Positions 31,456 through 41,489 are shown, counted from the stretch's first letter. The stretch is DNA of 64,000 nucleotides from Mus musculus (GCF_000001635.26 NC_000075.6:106081054-106145053), one strand, 5' to 3'. The notes: generated from the letters alone by a model not told the origin. Numbers and translations: made by a program.

Positions 31456-32749
31456 AACCTTACACTCCAGGATATTAATAAAACGTTAAAATTCAGGTAA
31501 CCCTGCCAGTCAAAACTAATCATAAGATCCTTTCAAAAGGAAGTCTTCCTTGCTCTTTAAAAGCTGTTTGCTTCTTCCTTTTACTGGTAGATGAGATGGT
31601 ACTGACCAGATGAACAGGTCAGCTGGCCATTGGACTCAGCAGCTGCACTATCTCTATGATCTAACCAGCACAGGCCACTGGCAGAGTTTTCTAAGCAGGC
31701 CTTTTCAGAGTCCAAAAGATAAAGGCTAAATTTCGAGCAAATTCCAGCTTCTCGCCAGGGCTTCTGAGCACAAAAGATATCTGCCTCTCGGTAAAGCTCA
31801 TTCAAAAGCTGGAATGGAAGAGCTAGCCTCCCCAGGAGCAAGAGGAAAGCTCTCTTTATCTGATTTGAGCTTGGACCTGAATTCAGACAGCTGGATGCAG
31901 TTGCAAGGATGTGGACACACTGCCATCTGCTGGCCACATTGTGCAGAGCAGAAGACGTGTCCTCCCGCAATAGCTATGTCTCCCCCAACATCCCCTTTCC
32001 TCCTTTTCCAAATTGGAAGAATACGGGTGTCTCACTTAGAGCAGAGCCTTATACGCAAGAAGCTGGGGATGGGTGTTCTATCTGGGAGATGATTCTGGGA
32101 CTATGAGGAGGACAAGATGGGTTTCAGCTGCCATGCATTCCACCCCACAGTACAGCAAGCCCAGAGCAACAGACGGGATGCCTCAGAGAACGAACAGCAA
32201 GGAGAGGCTGAGACATGTATCTGTGCATCTTGCTCCCTCTGAAAGCCCAGGGGAAGTGGTGTTATGCACCAGTTATGTCTGCTTCTATTCTCTATGAGCT
32301 GCCTACAGCCCTGTCTGGTGCCAATTTTCCAGACTCCTTCCCATTTTACCGAAGTTTGGAATATGTGAGTGTGTCATCTACCAATCTTGCACCACCAGGC
32401 AGAAGGGGGACTAAGCTTTGACTTTCAGCTAGTCACCCAGTCTCTCTATGGTTCCCCAATTTTTAAATGAAATGGCCCTAGGACCTAACTCAGCACAGTG
32501 CACAAGGATTAACCAAGCATATGCTTTTAAAGTGTTTAAAAGTTCATCCTAGCTTGAAAAGCACTGCATAAACATCAGCATTCATTCAACAAATATTCCC
32601 TGAGCATCTACGTCCCAAGGATGCAACAACAATGAAATGTGCGCCCCACCCCCACCCCCATGCTCTCTGCCAGAGTCTCACTAGCCTACGTGACTCAGAG
32701 TCACCTGGAGAACTGTCAGGGGTGTTTGTTTCATCTTTGATTCTTGGTT
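31456..32749. other. Unique sequence, no gene seen
   Basis: A 129-codon minus-strand frame (31,581-31,970) without recognised domain lies here. No repeat is recognised across about 1.2 kb, so the block could hold constrained DNA. Confidence 0.35.
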
Positions 32750-32808
32750 TTAATCCAGAGCCTCACACGTGCTAGGCAGGTGTTCTATCACTGAGCCCTG
32801 TGACCTTC
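32750..32808 (-). repeat. ID-like SINE fragment
   Basis: ATCCAGAGCCTCACACGTGC and TAGGCAGGTGTTCTATCACTG are the reverse complement of ID/tRNA-type sequence. Confidence 0.5.
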
Positions 32809-32935
32809 TTAGAGCACAGATGAGAGGGCCCCACTTCCAGGATCTCTGAGACCTTGGAGTCTGCACTGCCATCCTGGCTCCAGGTGCCACTAAGGCTGCT
32901 GGCCCAGGAGGTCACATTTTAGGAATCGTTAGCCA

Positions 32936-33085
32936 AACGGCACATGACAGCACAAGCCTGTAGTCTCATACTCCAGAGGCAGAGACAAAATTACCTAAGG
33001 TCAGGGCTAGCTTTGCCCATAAACTAGTAAGTTACAGGACAGCAAAGGTTACATAGTGCAGACCTGTGTCCAAAACCAACAACAA
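32936..33085 (+). repeat. Old B1-family SINE
   Basis: ACAGCACAAGCCTGTAGTCTC, AAGGTCAGGGCTAGCTTTGC and TAAGTTACAGGACAGCAAAG are diverged B1 boxes. Confidence 0.6.
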
Positions 33086-33135
33086 AACTATATGTATGCA
33101 CAATGGAATATCTTCCAGCCTTAAAAGGGAGGACA

Positions 33136-33790
33136 TTGAGGCCTGAGAGGTGGCTCAGCAGTTAGGAGCTTTTGCTAAAATTCCTTCCCTGAGAGAGACA
33201 AATGTCTACCCCTCCTCCTAAGGCCAAATCCCACCAAAGCTCACCCAGAAGTACCAATGACTTTATCAATCATACTTACATAGCGGAAGGTGTGGGATAA
33301 TGGCCGTGCATGTGGATAACCTTAAAACGGCGCACCAGAAGGTCTGCATCCAGCAGGGATGCCAGTGTCCCCTCACTGTTCTCCACTCTAGCCCTTCCCC
33401 CAAGACCAAATGCAATTAAGGGGAAATTGCATACACCTGCGTGGGATATTCAGCTGAGGGTCCCTTGACTCTCCCAACAACCCCCTTCTAAGCGGGATGG
33501 TAAATAATCAACAGGTCCGGCTGTGACAATCGCAACAGGCCCAGCACAATTCCTGAAAATGATGACAGTTCAGATCAAAGGATAGTCCTGCCCAACCAGA
33601 GTGATTGCTGTTCTTGCAAAGGCCCCGGGTTCAACTCCCAGCACCTACTGAAGCCTCACAACCCTGGGTAACTACAGTTCCAGGAGACTCCTTATCTCTG
33701 CAGCTTCCACACATGTGGTACACATGTACACACTCAGTCACACACACTTGTGTGTGTTAAATAAATGAGTACATTTTACAAATTGTTTTT
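33136..33790 (+). repeat. B2-family SINE split by a 428 bp insertion
   Basis: The head CTGAGAGGTGGCTCAGCAG lies at 33,142-33,176. The body resumes at 33,605 with TTGCTGTTCTTGCAAAGGCC and CAACTCCCAGCACCTACTG, and ends with a CA-rich tail near 33,770. Confidence 0.7.
33177..33604. mobile_element. Unassigned 428 bp insertion, LTR-like
   Basis: The 5-mer TTGCT occurs on both sides (33,172-33,176 and 33,605-33,609), as a 5 bp duplication would. The length and the position inside a SINE fit a solo LTR. Clear TG...CA ends and a known family were not recognised. Confidence 0.4.
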
Positions 33791-33800
33791 AAGAAGAAAA

Positions 33801-34160
33801 CAGCTGGTAAGCTGACTTGGTTGGCAAAGGTGATTGCCACCAAGCCATGATGAGTTCAATCCGTAGGACTCAAGTTGTAAAAGTAGAACTCTTAAAATCT
33901 GTGGCCTGGGCTGGTGAGATGGCTCAGCAGGTAAGAGCACCGACTGCTCTTCCAAAGGTCCTGAGTTCAAATCCCAGCAACCACATGGTGGCTCACAACC
34001 ACCCAGAACGAGATCTGATGCTCTTTTCTGGAGTGTCTGAAGACAGCTACAGCATACTTACATATAATAAATAATTTTTTTTAAATCTGTGCCCTGAGCT
34101 CCTCACCATACACACACACAGACACACACACATGTGCGCGTGCATAAGTAGATGTTAAGA
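33801..34160 (+). repeat. B3 SINE split by a young B2
   Basis: The head GTAAGCTGACTTGGTTGGC and GAGTTCAATCCGTAGGACTC lie left of the B2. CCCTGAGCTCCTCACC and a CA-rich tail lie right of it. Confidence 0.6.
33905..34082 (+). repeat. Young B2 (B2_Mm2-like)
   Basis: GGCTGGTGAGATGGCTCAGC, CAACCACATGGTGGCTCAC and GAGTGTCTGAAGACAGCTAC. The 9 bp duplication AAATCTGTG occurs at 33,896-33,904 and 34,083-34,091. Confidence 0.92.
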
Positions 34161-34169
34161 TTTTTACAG

Positions 34170-34390
34170 GAGGAGGTGAGAGTGAAGTGAGAAGAGAGGG
34201 GAGGAGGAGAGAGGAGGAGGAGGGAGAGTCATGGAGCAGGAGAGGAGGGGAAAAGAGAAGGAAGGGGAGTGAGCAGAAGGGGGCAGGAAGAAGGAGCAGA
34301 AGGGGACAGGAGGAGAGGGCAGGAAGGGGCAAGAAGAGGAGGCAGGAGGGGCAGGAGGAGGGGGCAGAGGGAGCAGGAAGAGGCAGGACA
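34170..34390. repeat. Polypurine (GGAG/GGGA)n tract
   Basis: About 220 bp almost free of pyrimidines on the plus strand except isolated C in GCAGG units. It accounts for the 129-, 75- and 70-codon frames here. Confidence 0.9.
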
Positions 34391-34679
34391 AGTAAATAAC
34401 TCTGGCATTTGAAATGACTTGTATGGGACTGGAGACATTTTGCTAACTGAAATAAACCAGACAATGACACTTAGACAAGGAGTCTGAAGCATTCAAACTC
34501 AAAGAAGCAGAGAGTAGCGAGGTGGTTACCGAGGCTGGAGAGTGAGGGGAACCTGGAGGTGATGTCAAAAGGCACAGATCTCAGGCCAGGGGATTATTGT
34601 TTTTAGTTCTTCCAGGCCTCATACTGAATAACAGTTGAGAGGAGAGAGAGATACATTTCAAAACTGTGGAATGACCCAA

Positions 34680-35010
34680 ATGTTCTCAGAACAAAGAGTT
34701 TCTGCGGTGTCCAATGTAACCAGCTTAGCTCACTTTATCCATACATCCTCCCCTCGCTTGGAGCCCCAACAATTTATACAACTGTAAATTGCCAATTTAC
34801 AATTTCAAAAGAATCATTAGCTACACTTCCATTCCAGAGCGGGAGGAGCAAAGGCAAACTCAGCCCTGTCAGGCAGTAATTACTGACAGGAAAGCAGCAG
34901 AGGGTGAGGGGACCGGGCTCAGAAGGGAGGCCTCTGATTGACAAGGTAAAATTGGAGGAGGAGCATGGCATTAACGAGCAAATCAAAGTTGGGAGGGGGA
35001 GGGGACGGTC
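34680..35010. promoter_or_regulatory. Candidate distal regulatory block (unverified)
   Basis: A repeat-free segment. It holds a near-perfect 19 bp palindrome at 34,783-34,801 (TGTAAATTG and CAATTTACA around one C). A perfect 12 bp palindrome CAGTAATTACTG lies at 34,874-34,885, between CTGTCA (34,866) and TGACAG (34,884), which are MEIS/TGIF-type cores. TGATTGACA at 34,935-34,943 resembles a PBX/MEIS composite site. Function is inferred from motif density only. Confidence 0.35.
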
Positions 35011-35267
35011 TTAGCCTGGCTGGAAACGTCTTTCATAGTGACATTCTGAAAAGAAACAGATGAACCTTCAGAAATCACGTGGCAGCATCACACCTGGCCA
35101 CGACTATCCACGGAGGCACGGAGAAGCCACGGAGACAACATCCTCAGATCCTCAGGGAAGGGGCATAGACCCTGCCTCTCACTGGGATGTGTGTCGGAGA
35201 AACTGTGGACAAAGCTTCCACAGAGGAAGTAGAGACTGCGTGCTTGTGTCTCTTATGTTTCTAAAGA

Positions 35268-35301
35268 AAAGGGGGGCAGAGAGGGAGAGGAAGAAAAAGA
35301 G

Positions 35302-35338
<37 letters not shown>

Positions 35339-35487
35339 AAGGGAGGGAGGGAGGGAGAGGAGGGAGGGAGAGGAGGAGGAAAGGAGGGAGGGAGGGAGGG
35401 AGGGAGGGAGGGAGGGAGGGAGGGAGGGAGAGAAGGAGGCAAGGAGGGAGGGAGGGGAAGGAAGGGAGGGAGGGAGGGAGGGAGGGA
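35268..35487. repeat. (GA)n and (GGGA)n polypurine tract
   Basis: (GA)n at about 35,305-35,336 is followed by long GGGA/GGAG runs to 35,487. The poly-Pro/Ser/Leu frames across it are artefacts. Confidence 0.95.
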
Positions 35488-37074
35488 AGAATTGAATCTT
35501 ACCTCAGTTTGTCCTCATCTCTGCTCTTGGCAAAGTTGTTAGACAGTTGAAAGACCTGAGAACAAACGCTATTACTAATCCAGAAGTTCAGGGCCGGTTA
35601 CAACATGGGAGACACTCTGCTGCTGACCATGGTGTCTGGCAGCAGTCTTAGCCTTCGGTTGGTGAAACTACAGTCTGTTCATACATTCTACCTAGCAGTC
35701 ACAAAAGATGTTCGGTCACATCCAGAGGAGGGCAACACACAGGGGCTAAGCTGGACCAGCAGAAATGATGTGCAGAAGCGGTTTTGTCTTAACCTCTTGT
35801 GCTCTGCTCTTTGGTTATCACACCACTGAAAGAATGGATCCCAAGAAAGTCATTTCCCCAGGGATCTCTGACTGGGAAGAACAATATCTGGGGTTCCCAG
35901 CAGAGGAACTTGTCTCCAGGAGAAAGATCTACAACTCATCAGATGATCTTGCTGGAGAGACTTTGGGCTGAGGCAGTGATGGACAGGGACCACACCTTGG
36001 CTGCACAACTTAGTTACACATCTTTCTTGCTTTACATTTAAGCCCTGCCCTCATGTCAGGACCCCAGAGATAGATAGGACATGGACACTGAACCTCTGTC
36101 TGTCTTCCTCTTTTTTCTGCTTTTCTCTACTAACTTGGCTCTTTTAATTGGACTGAGGATGGACGGGTGGATGGGCTTCTAGCTGGGGTACCGCTCCCTG
36201 AGTCTGTTAAGTTCCACTCTGGAAGGAAGGGGTTACTATACTCACTCAGGAGGGAGAGCACACACATCCACACACTTTGCAACTGAAATTCACCCCTGCT
36301 TTTTAAACTAAAATATTAAAAACACACACACACACACTCCCTCCCAGCTAAGTCTTTTCTTATTTCCTACCCTGCATGAATCACTCACCTGCTCAGACAT
36401 TCACAAGTGCTCCCCAGACAGCTCAGTGAAATGAATTCAGACTTCTTCCGTGAATAAATGAACAAGCACTTTCCAAAAAAGTCATTATTGGAAGGCTGAA
36501 GGGGAAAGCCAGGCAAGGAACCAAACAACCTCACAAGACAGGTGTAACGTCGGGAGGGAGGCGTGCACAAGGGAGAGAGTCACTGTCCACTTACAAACTA
36601 GGCATAGCTATTGGAACAAAAAGGCAGAGGGAGCAGAGTAAGTAGAAAAGTTGACGTGGCGGCGGGGGGTGGTGGACCAGGAACAGTGAGTGAGAGACTA
36701 TGGGGGATAAGGAACAATCTGCTGTGGCCATTACTAGGGGTGAAATCATGAGAACAGACAGAATCTAGAAATACATGTTTCTTTACTTAATATAAATTAT
36801 TATAGTTTTGAGAATTAGAACCATTTAACCAAAACAAAGGAGCTTTACTAAACAGCGCAGCCCTGGCTAACAGCTTTAAAGCACCTTTAGCTCCCCATTC
36901 ATATTTTTTTTTCTTCTCTGCTTCACTTAAAACAAATGGACTCCCTCCTATCATGTTTTATTGCGTGCTTTGTCTTCCAAACTATATTCTCTCAGCTTCC
37001 TTCTGCCGTTCTGAATTCTCCCTCTCCTTCTGGGCCTAGATCTAAACAAAGATCATTCGGTATCTCTGCGTCCC
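35488..37074. other. Unique sequence, no gene seen
   Basis: About 1.6 kb with only a short CA run (36,320-36,338). Open frames are at most about 80 codons. No repeat or exon is recognised. Confidence 0.35.
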
Positions 37075-37400
37075 GCGACTTTTCATTACTGTAACAAAAT
37101 GCCTGAGACGAGCAGCTTCTTAGAAGGAAAGGTTGTATTGCCTCACCACTTCAGATGTTTCGATCGATGTGGAGTTGGCTCCTGCGCTCTGACCTGTGGC
37201 AACCCGTGGCGGGTGGGCAGGGAGTGTGCCGTGATGCAATGATGCTCACTTTAAGGTGACCAGGAAGCCAAAGAGTAGGAAGAGGAGAAGCAGAGGATTC
37301 AATCGTACTGCACTCAAAGACGTACCCCGGGGCCTTAGCTTCCTTTCACTAGGTTGTTTCTTTTAAGGGTTCCACCATCTCCAACCACTAACACAGGCAT
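37075..37400 (-). mobile_element. Old MaLR-like LTR remnant
   Basis: TACTGTAACAAAATGCCTGAG, GCTTCTTAGAAGGAAAGGTT and AGGAAGCCAAAGAGTAGGAAG follow the order of an old mammalian MaLR LTR on the minus strand. The copy is diverged and its borders are approximate. Confidence 0.45.
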
Positions 37401-37864
37401 AGCCTCTGCCAAACCACAGCGACCCTCCTAATCCCATTGCCTCTGCTCTGTGAGTACTGGAGCTACGGGTATCCGCCATCCAACCTAGCTGTAGAGCTTT
37501 AGCTACGTAGCTGGTGTCCAGTTCAGTGCCTGGTTCAATACATCTGGCACGCTGTGGATGACTCTGAGGCTGCTGGCCTGGGTTCCGTGATGTGGGAAGG
37601 ACTGAAGCAGGGGAAGGGGACAAGTCGCTCAACGTCTCCTGGCCTCGGTTTATGTGCTAGAAAGTCACTTCAAAGATTCACTGCCAGCTGTGATGATGAC
37701 ACGTGTCTGCAATCCCAGGCAGAAGCTCCCTGGACCATATAAGAAAGCAGACTGAGTAAGCCATGAGGGGCAAGACAGCAAGCAGCGCTCCTCCATGGCC
37801 TCTGCCTCCAGGAAATAATTTCAGGGACTGAAGAATAGGATGGCAGGGTATTAAAAAGCTTCTC
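37401..37864. other. Unique sequence, no gene seen
   Basis: No repeat or exon is recognised. Confidence 0.35.
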
Positions 37865-37892
37865 CCCACCCCCCACCCCCCACCCCCCACAG
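37865..37892. repeat. (CCCCCA)n run
   Basis: About four units of a C-rich hexamer. The C-runs could form an i-motif, or a G-quadruplex on the opposite strand. Confidence 0.85.
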
Positions 37893-37899
37893 GAAACCA

Positions 37900-38025
37900 T
37901 CAGCACCGTAAACAACAAGTCCTGGTGAGGATGTAAGAAAAGTGGACCCCTTATATGCTGCTGGTAGGGGTGTGAATTGGAACAGGTACTATGGAAATCA
38001 ATCCGCAGGGTCCTAGAAAGAGGGG
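37900..38025 (+). mobile_element. Ancient L1 ORF2-region remnant
   Basis: AACAACAAGTCCTGGTGAGG, CTTATATGCTGCTGGTAGGG and ACTATGGAAATCAATCCGC are landmarks near the 3' end of the L1 ORF2 region. It has no coding capacity. Confidence 0.65.
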
Positions 38026-38485
38026 CTTGGGGGAAGATGGTAAGAGCCAGGGTGCTGGAAGTTTGCTTAGAAATGTCAGAGAAGCTACACCCGTGATCTC
38101 TCATCAACACGGCTGGTAGCAGCTTTTTCTCAGTTAAGGTTTAAATGACTTTTCAAATGACTCTAGCGTGTGTGGCGTTGGCAAACCACTATCCAGCACG
38201 CCATATGCCCCCACCATGCTTCTTGCCTCACTCTGGCTCTGTAGCGGTGTGTGAGATCGGTTACTATAGCAACTCCAGCGTTGTTCTTTAGTTTAGGATC
38301 GCCTTGGTTGTCAGGGTCTTTTGAGCCTTCATATAAAAGGTCATTGTAATTTTGTTGGGGATTGCAATGAATCTATAGCTCACTTTAGGTCTTAGACCTA
38401 TTTTCACAACATTAAACCTACCAATCCCTGAGCACAGGAAGTCTCCCAATCTTCCAGTGTCTTCAGTTTCTTCCTTAGGCATTTT

Positions 38486-38530
38486 TTTTCCATTTTTTAT
38501 TAGGTATTTAACTCATTTGGCATTTTTTTT
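38486..38530 (-). mobile_element. Minimal L1 3'-end insertion (29 bp)
   Basis: The 29 bp at 38,490-38,518 (TTTTTTATTAGGTATTTAAC lies within it) look like the extreme 3' end of a mouse L1 in reverse. They are flanked by a perfect 12 bp repeat GGCATTTTTTTT at 38,478-38,489 and 38,519-38,530. The insertion lies in the T-tail of the adjacent B2. Confidence 0.55.
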
Positions 38531-38707
38531 AAGAATTATTTATTTTAGGTGTGTGAGTACACTGTAGCTGTCTTCATTCACGCCAGAAGAGGGCATCAGA
38601 TCCCATTACAGATGGTTGTCAGCCACCATGTGGTTGCTGGAAATTGAACTCAGGACCTCTGGAAGAGCAGTCAGTGCTCTTAACCGCTGAGCCATCTCTC
38701 CAGCCCC
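38531..38707 (-). repeat. B2 SINE inside L1
   Basis: GAGTACACTGTAGCTGTCTTC, CAGAAGAGGGCATCAGATCC and CTGAGCCATCTCTCCAGCCCC. The flanks TTCCTTAGGCATTTT (38,471) and TTCCTTAAGCATTTT (38,708) form a 15 bp duplication with one mismatch. Confidence 0.95.
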
Positions 38708-38889
38708 TTCCTTAAGCATTTTAAGATTTTCCTTGTAGATTTTTTTTCGCCTTCTTGGTTAGGTTTACTCTCCATATTTTAATTGCTTTTGAAGCTACTA
38801 CAAATGAGATGTTTTTCCCCCAGTCTTTTTCTCCACTTAATTGGTGTATGGGAAAAGCTACTGTTCTGTGAGTTTATTTCTTTGTTTGA

Positions 38890-39018
38890 TTTAGAGACAA
38901 AGTCTCACTATGTAGCCCCAACTGGCTGAGAAATATGTAGACCAGGCTGGCCTCAAACTCAAAGATCTAATTGCCTTTGCTTGTTGAGATTAAAAGTGTG
39001 TGCCACTAAGCCCAGCAA
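38890..39018 (-). repeat. Old B1 SINE
   Basis: TAGAGACAAAGTCTCACTATG, GACCAGGCTGGCCTCAAACTC and GTGTGCCACTAAGCCCAGC. Confidence 0.8.
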
Positions 39019-39717
39019 AGCTGTTGATTTTTCTCCATTGATGTTGTTTGTTTTTAGATTCTGTTTACTTTCTGTGTATGGATTTGGGGTTCCTGCAAGT
39101 GTCTTGGCTCACAGGGAAACAATCCTGGAGAGGTGAAGGATGTACCATGGATCAGCGTCACCTCAGCAGAGTCTGACATCACGGCTTATTTTCCTTGCAC
39201 AGTTAAGTTCGGTAAAATTCTGGGGGAAAAGTCTCCACGTGACAATTATCACAACAAACCTTCAGGGATGGCTACATTGAGACTCCCATGCAAAGTAAAT
39301 CTCTATAGCAAAGCACCTGCGATCTTCACAATAATAATGAATTCTACTGACTGATAAACAGTGCTCAGGGTAAAGGCCCAGGAGGAGGGACTTATAACAA
39401 ACACAAGGATAGATCCTGTTGACGGAGGACGAAGAGTACGTGGGACCTCCTTCATAAGGAAAAGTTCTATTCACTGAGAGATGAAGCTCAAGATTAGAGC
39501 CTTAACGGTGCTTAACGGATGGATTTGGGGGGGAGGGCGTGGGGGTGGGGGAGACTCAAGAAAACAGCTGGCTCCACAGAACAGCAAGAGATCACCAGAT
39601 TGTTAGACAGCATCCACTTCAGTCTTCCAGGCGAAAAGGTCTTATTTCCTTCCCTTGCAGAAAATAGGTCTGCATGTTTAACAATTCTAGTTTCTCCAAT
39701 GTTTTCTCTAAGCCATG
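39019..39717. other. Unique sequence, no gene seen
   Basis: It includes a G-rich run near 39,525. No repeat or exon is recognised. Confidence 0.35.
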
Positions 39718-39924
39718 CCTTCTATATATGTGTATTTTGTCTGTGTGTACGTCTGCACACCATTACCATGCCTAGAAACTGCAGAGATGAGATCAGAAGA
39801 AGATGCCAGATCCCCTGGGACTGGAGTTACAGATGGTTGTGAGCCTCCATGTGGATGCTGCGAATCAAACCATGGTCACTAGAATAGCCAGTGGTGTTAA
39901 CTGCTGAGCCATCTCTCCAGCCCC
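39718..39924 (-). repeat. B2-family SINE
   Basis: GATGCCAGATCCCCTGGGAC, CAGATGGTTGTGAGCCTCC and ACTGCTGAGCCATCTCTCCAG. Confidence 0.9.
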
Positions 39925-40013
39925 TATGTTGATTTTTTAACAGCTATGAGGATTCAAGTTCCAAGTAAGGACACTCTTTTCTAACTGGGTACGCTATAGA
40001 AATGTTACCTTAG

Positions 40014-40053
40014 GACTGGAGAGATGGCTCAGCCATTAAAGGCTAGGATGACG
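40014..40053 (+). repeat. B2 5' fragment
   Basis: GGACTGGAGAGATGGCTCAG only. The rest of the SINE is absent. Confidence 0.6.
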
Positions 40054-40120
40054 AATATATGAAATGTTACTTTAATGTAAATTCTAGTAACTATGACAAA
40101 AGTCAAAATATCCTCCTGGG

Positions 40121-40204
40121 TTTTTTGTTTTGTTTTGTTTTGTTTTGCTTTGCTTTGCTTTGCTTTGCTTTGCTTTGCTTTGCTTTGCTTTGCTTTGCTT
40201 TTTT
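40121..40204. repeat. (TTTTG)n / (TTTGC)n microsatellite in a retroposon tail
   Basis: Four TTTTG units pass into about eleven TTTGC units. On the minus strand this is the A-tail position of the Rpl6 pseudogene, so the array is an evolved poly(A) tail. Confidence 0.9.
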
Positions 40205-40905
40205 AACATATGAATCAGTTTGATTAGGTTGTCAGCGATTTAGAACATCAGTTTGTGAGGGTACATCCCATTTGTCTGAGAGAACGAGATCGCAGGTAAC
40301 CCTGGAGCTGAGCAACCGCTTTCATCTCTAGCAAAATCCGCAAGTCCACAGTTTTCTGACCAGCCTTGGGGGGCTGCTGCTTCTTGTCGGATGCATCTGT
40401 TAGGTGTTTGGGGATTTTAACCTTGCTGATACCAACTTTTGTAGAGGTGGCGATGACAAACTTGTGGTGTGTTCTGCGCAGATGAGCTCGGTTGAGGGCA
40501 AGAGGTCAGTCACAAGTAGCAAGCTGCTGCCCAGCTGCTTCAGGAAAACCACTCTCTTGCCCCTGTGGTGCCTGGTGAGGATGATCAGGAGAGCAGTCCC
40601 GGGAGTGATGCTCACAGGCAGCCTTCTCACTCGCTGACTGGAGACCTTTCTGCCCCGGCTCAGCAGCTCCTTAGGCATGTCTTCGTCTTCGCTAGGATAA
40701 CACCTAGGCATTTTGTAAAGCTGAACCACCCAGGTACTGCCATTCTTGGCTGGCTTGTGACAGTAGACAGGACCTTGGATTTTGCACTGAGTATCTCCTT
40801 TTTTTGTACAGGCATTTCTGGGATATAGAGCAGATCATGAGTACTGTAAGATTTTCTCCCTTGTGTCAGGCTTCTTGGCTTTCTCGGCTGCCATCTTGCA
40901 AGATG
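40205..40905 (-). pseudogene. Rpl6-ps: Processed pseudogene of ribosomal protein L6
   Basis: The parent encodes a component of the large ribosomal subunit (eL6). This intronless minus-strand copy starts with an ATG at 40,894 (MAAEKAKKPDTREK). That matches the L6 N-terminus, which is preceded by CATCTTGCAAG as in ribosomal-protein 5' leaders. About 30 residues after that are missing. Frameshifts follow around 40,700-40,830. A long recognisable core then runs KMPRCYPSED, ITPGTALLIILT and HRGKRVVFLKQL. It shifts frame again, lacks about 25 residues near IPKHLTDA, and ends with AQLQGYLRS before a stop. A tail repeat lies at 40,121-40,204. It cannot encode a functional protein. No clear target-site duplication was found. 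The parent match is from memory of the L6 sequence and is strong in the central block. Confidence 0.9.
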
Positions 40906-40980
40906 GAAAGGCTGCAGTTTTCCTAAACTCTTCATAGGAAGGAGGGCAGGCAGGAATCTTATGGAAGCCTAAGATAGTAA

Positions 40981-41358
40981 GTGCATTAGTTACTTTCTTA
41001 TTGTGATAAAATGCCATGACCAAGAAAACGTGCAGAAGGATTTATGTTGGACTAATGGTTCTAGGGGGATAGGACTCCATCCCCGTTACAGTTGGGAATC
41101 ACAGCAGCAAGCAGCAGGCATGATGGCAGGAATAGCTGAGAGCTCACATCTGGGAACTGCAAGCAGGAAACAGAAGGATCAAACTCCAAACACTGCAAGT
41201 CTTTAAGCTCTCAAAGCCCCCACCCCCACCCCAGTGACTTACTTCCTCCAGCAAGGCCACGCCTCCCAAGCCTCCCAAAGCAGCACCAACCACAGACCAA
41301 GTATTCAAATACCTGAACTATGGGGGGGTTAGGGGGGCATCTCATGCAAACCACCACA
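40981..41358 (-). mobile_element. MaLR-type solo LTR
   Basis: Blocks TTGTGATAAAATGCCATGACC, GCAAGCAGCAGGCATGATGG, CTTACTTCCTCCAGCAAGGCC and the end CAAACCACCACA. A perfect 5 bp duplication AGTAA lies at 40,976-40,980 and 41,359-41,363. It sits about 75 bp upstream of the Rpl6 copy's 5' end. It contains G-runs near 41,320-41,340. Confidence 0.8.
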
Positions 41359-41489
41359 AGTAATTGCAAAACCAGTTTAATAATTTTTTTTACAAGAGTA
41401 TGTAAAAGAATGCCAGAGTTGGTGAACTCCTGAGCTAAGAAGGATTATCCCTGAGAGGATAACCCTTCTTCCTAGACTAATCCAACCAT

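Larger units (their letters stand above)
33092..34605 (+). mobile_element. Ancient L1 (L1M-type) 3' region, split by later insertions
   Basis: The piece at 33,092-33,135 contains GCACAATGGAATATCTTCC. The continuation at about 34,400-34,605 contains TGCTAACTGAAATAAACCAG and GAGGTGGTTACCGAGGCTGG. These are consecutive landmarks in the 3' end of old L1 elements. About 1.26 kb of SINE, LTR-like and purine sequence separates them. Confidence 0.65.
38275..38885 (-). mobile_element. Old L1 ORF2 fragment, interrupted
   Basis: Minus-strand ORF2-derived sequence, with GATTGCAATGAATCTATAGC and ACATTAAACCTACCAATCCC at 38,275-38,485. It resumes at 38,708 with AAGCATTTTAAGATTTTCC and CTTGGTTAGGTTTACTCTCC. 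The gap at 38,486-38,707 is filled by a B2 and a tiny L1 piece. The reading frame is destroyed. Confidence 0.75.

Noticed and set aside
30798..31523. Open frames of more than 230 codons on both strands
   Set aside because: They are translations of the GAA-type tract (poly-Lys/Arg, poly-Ser, poly-Phe/Leu). All frames are open because the tract lacks stop triplets.
34438..34605. Unique conserved-looking block
   Set aside because: GTGGTTACCGAGGCTGG and AACTGAAATAAACCAG identify it as an old L1 3' end.
35060..35542. 160-codon Glu/Gly/Arg-rich frame
   Set aside because: More than half of it is the GA/GGGA polypurine tract.
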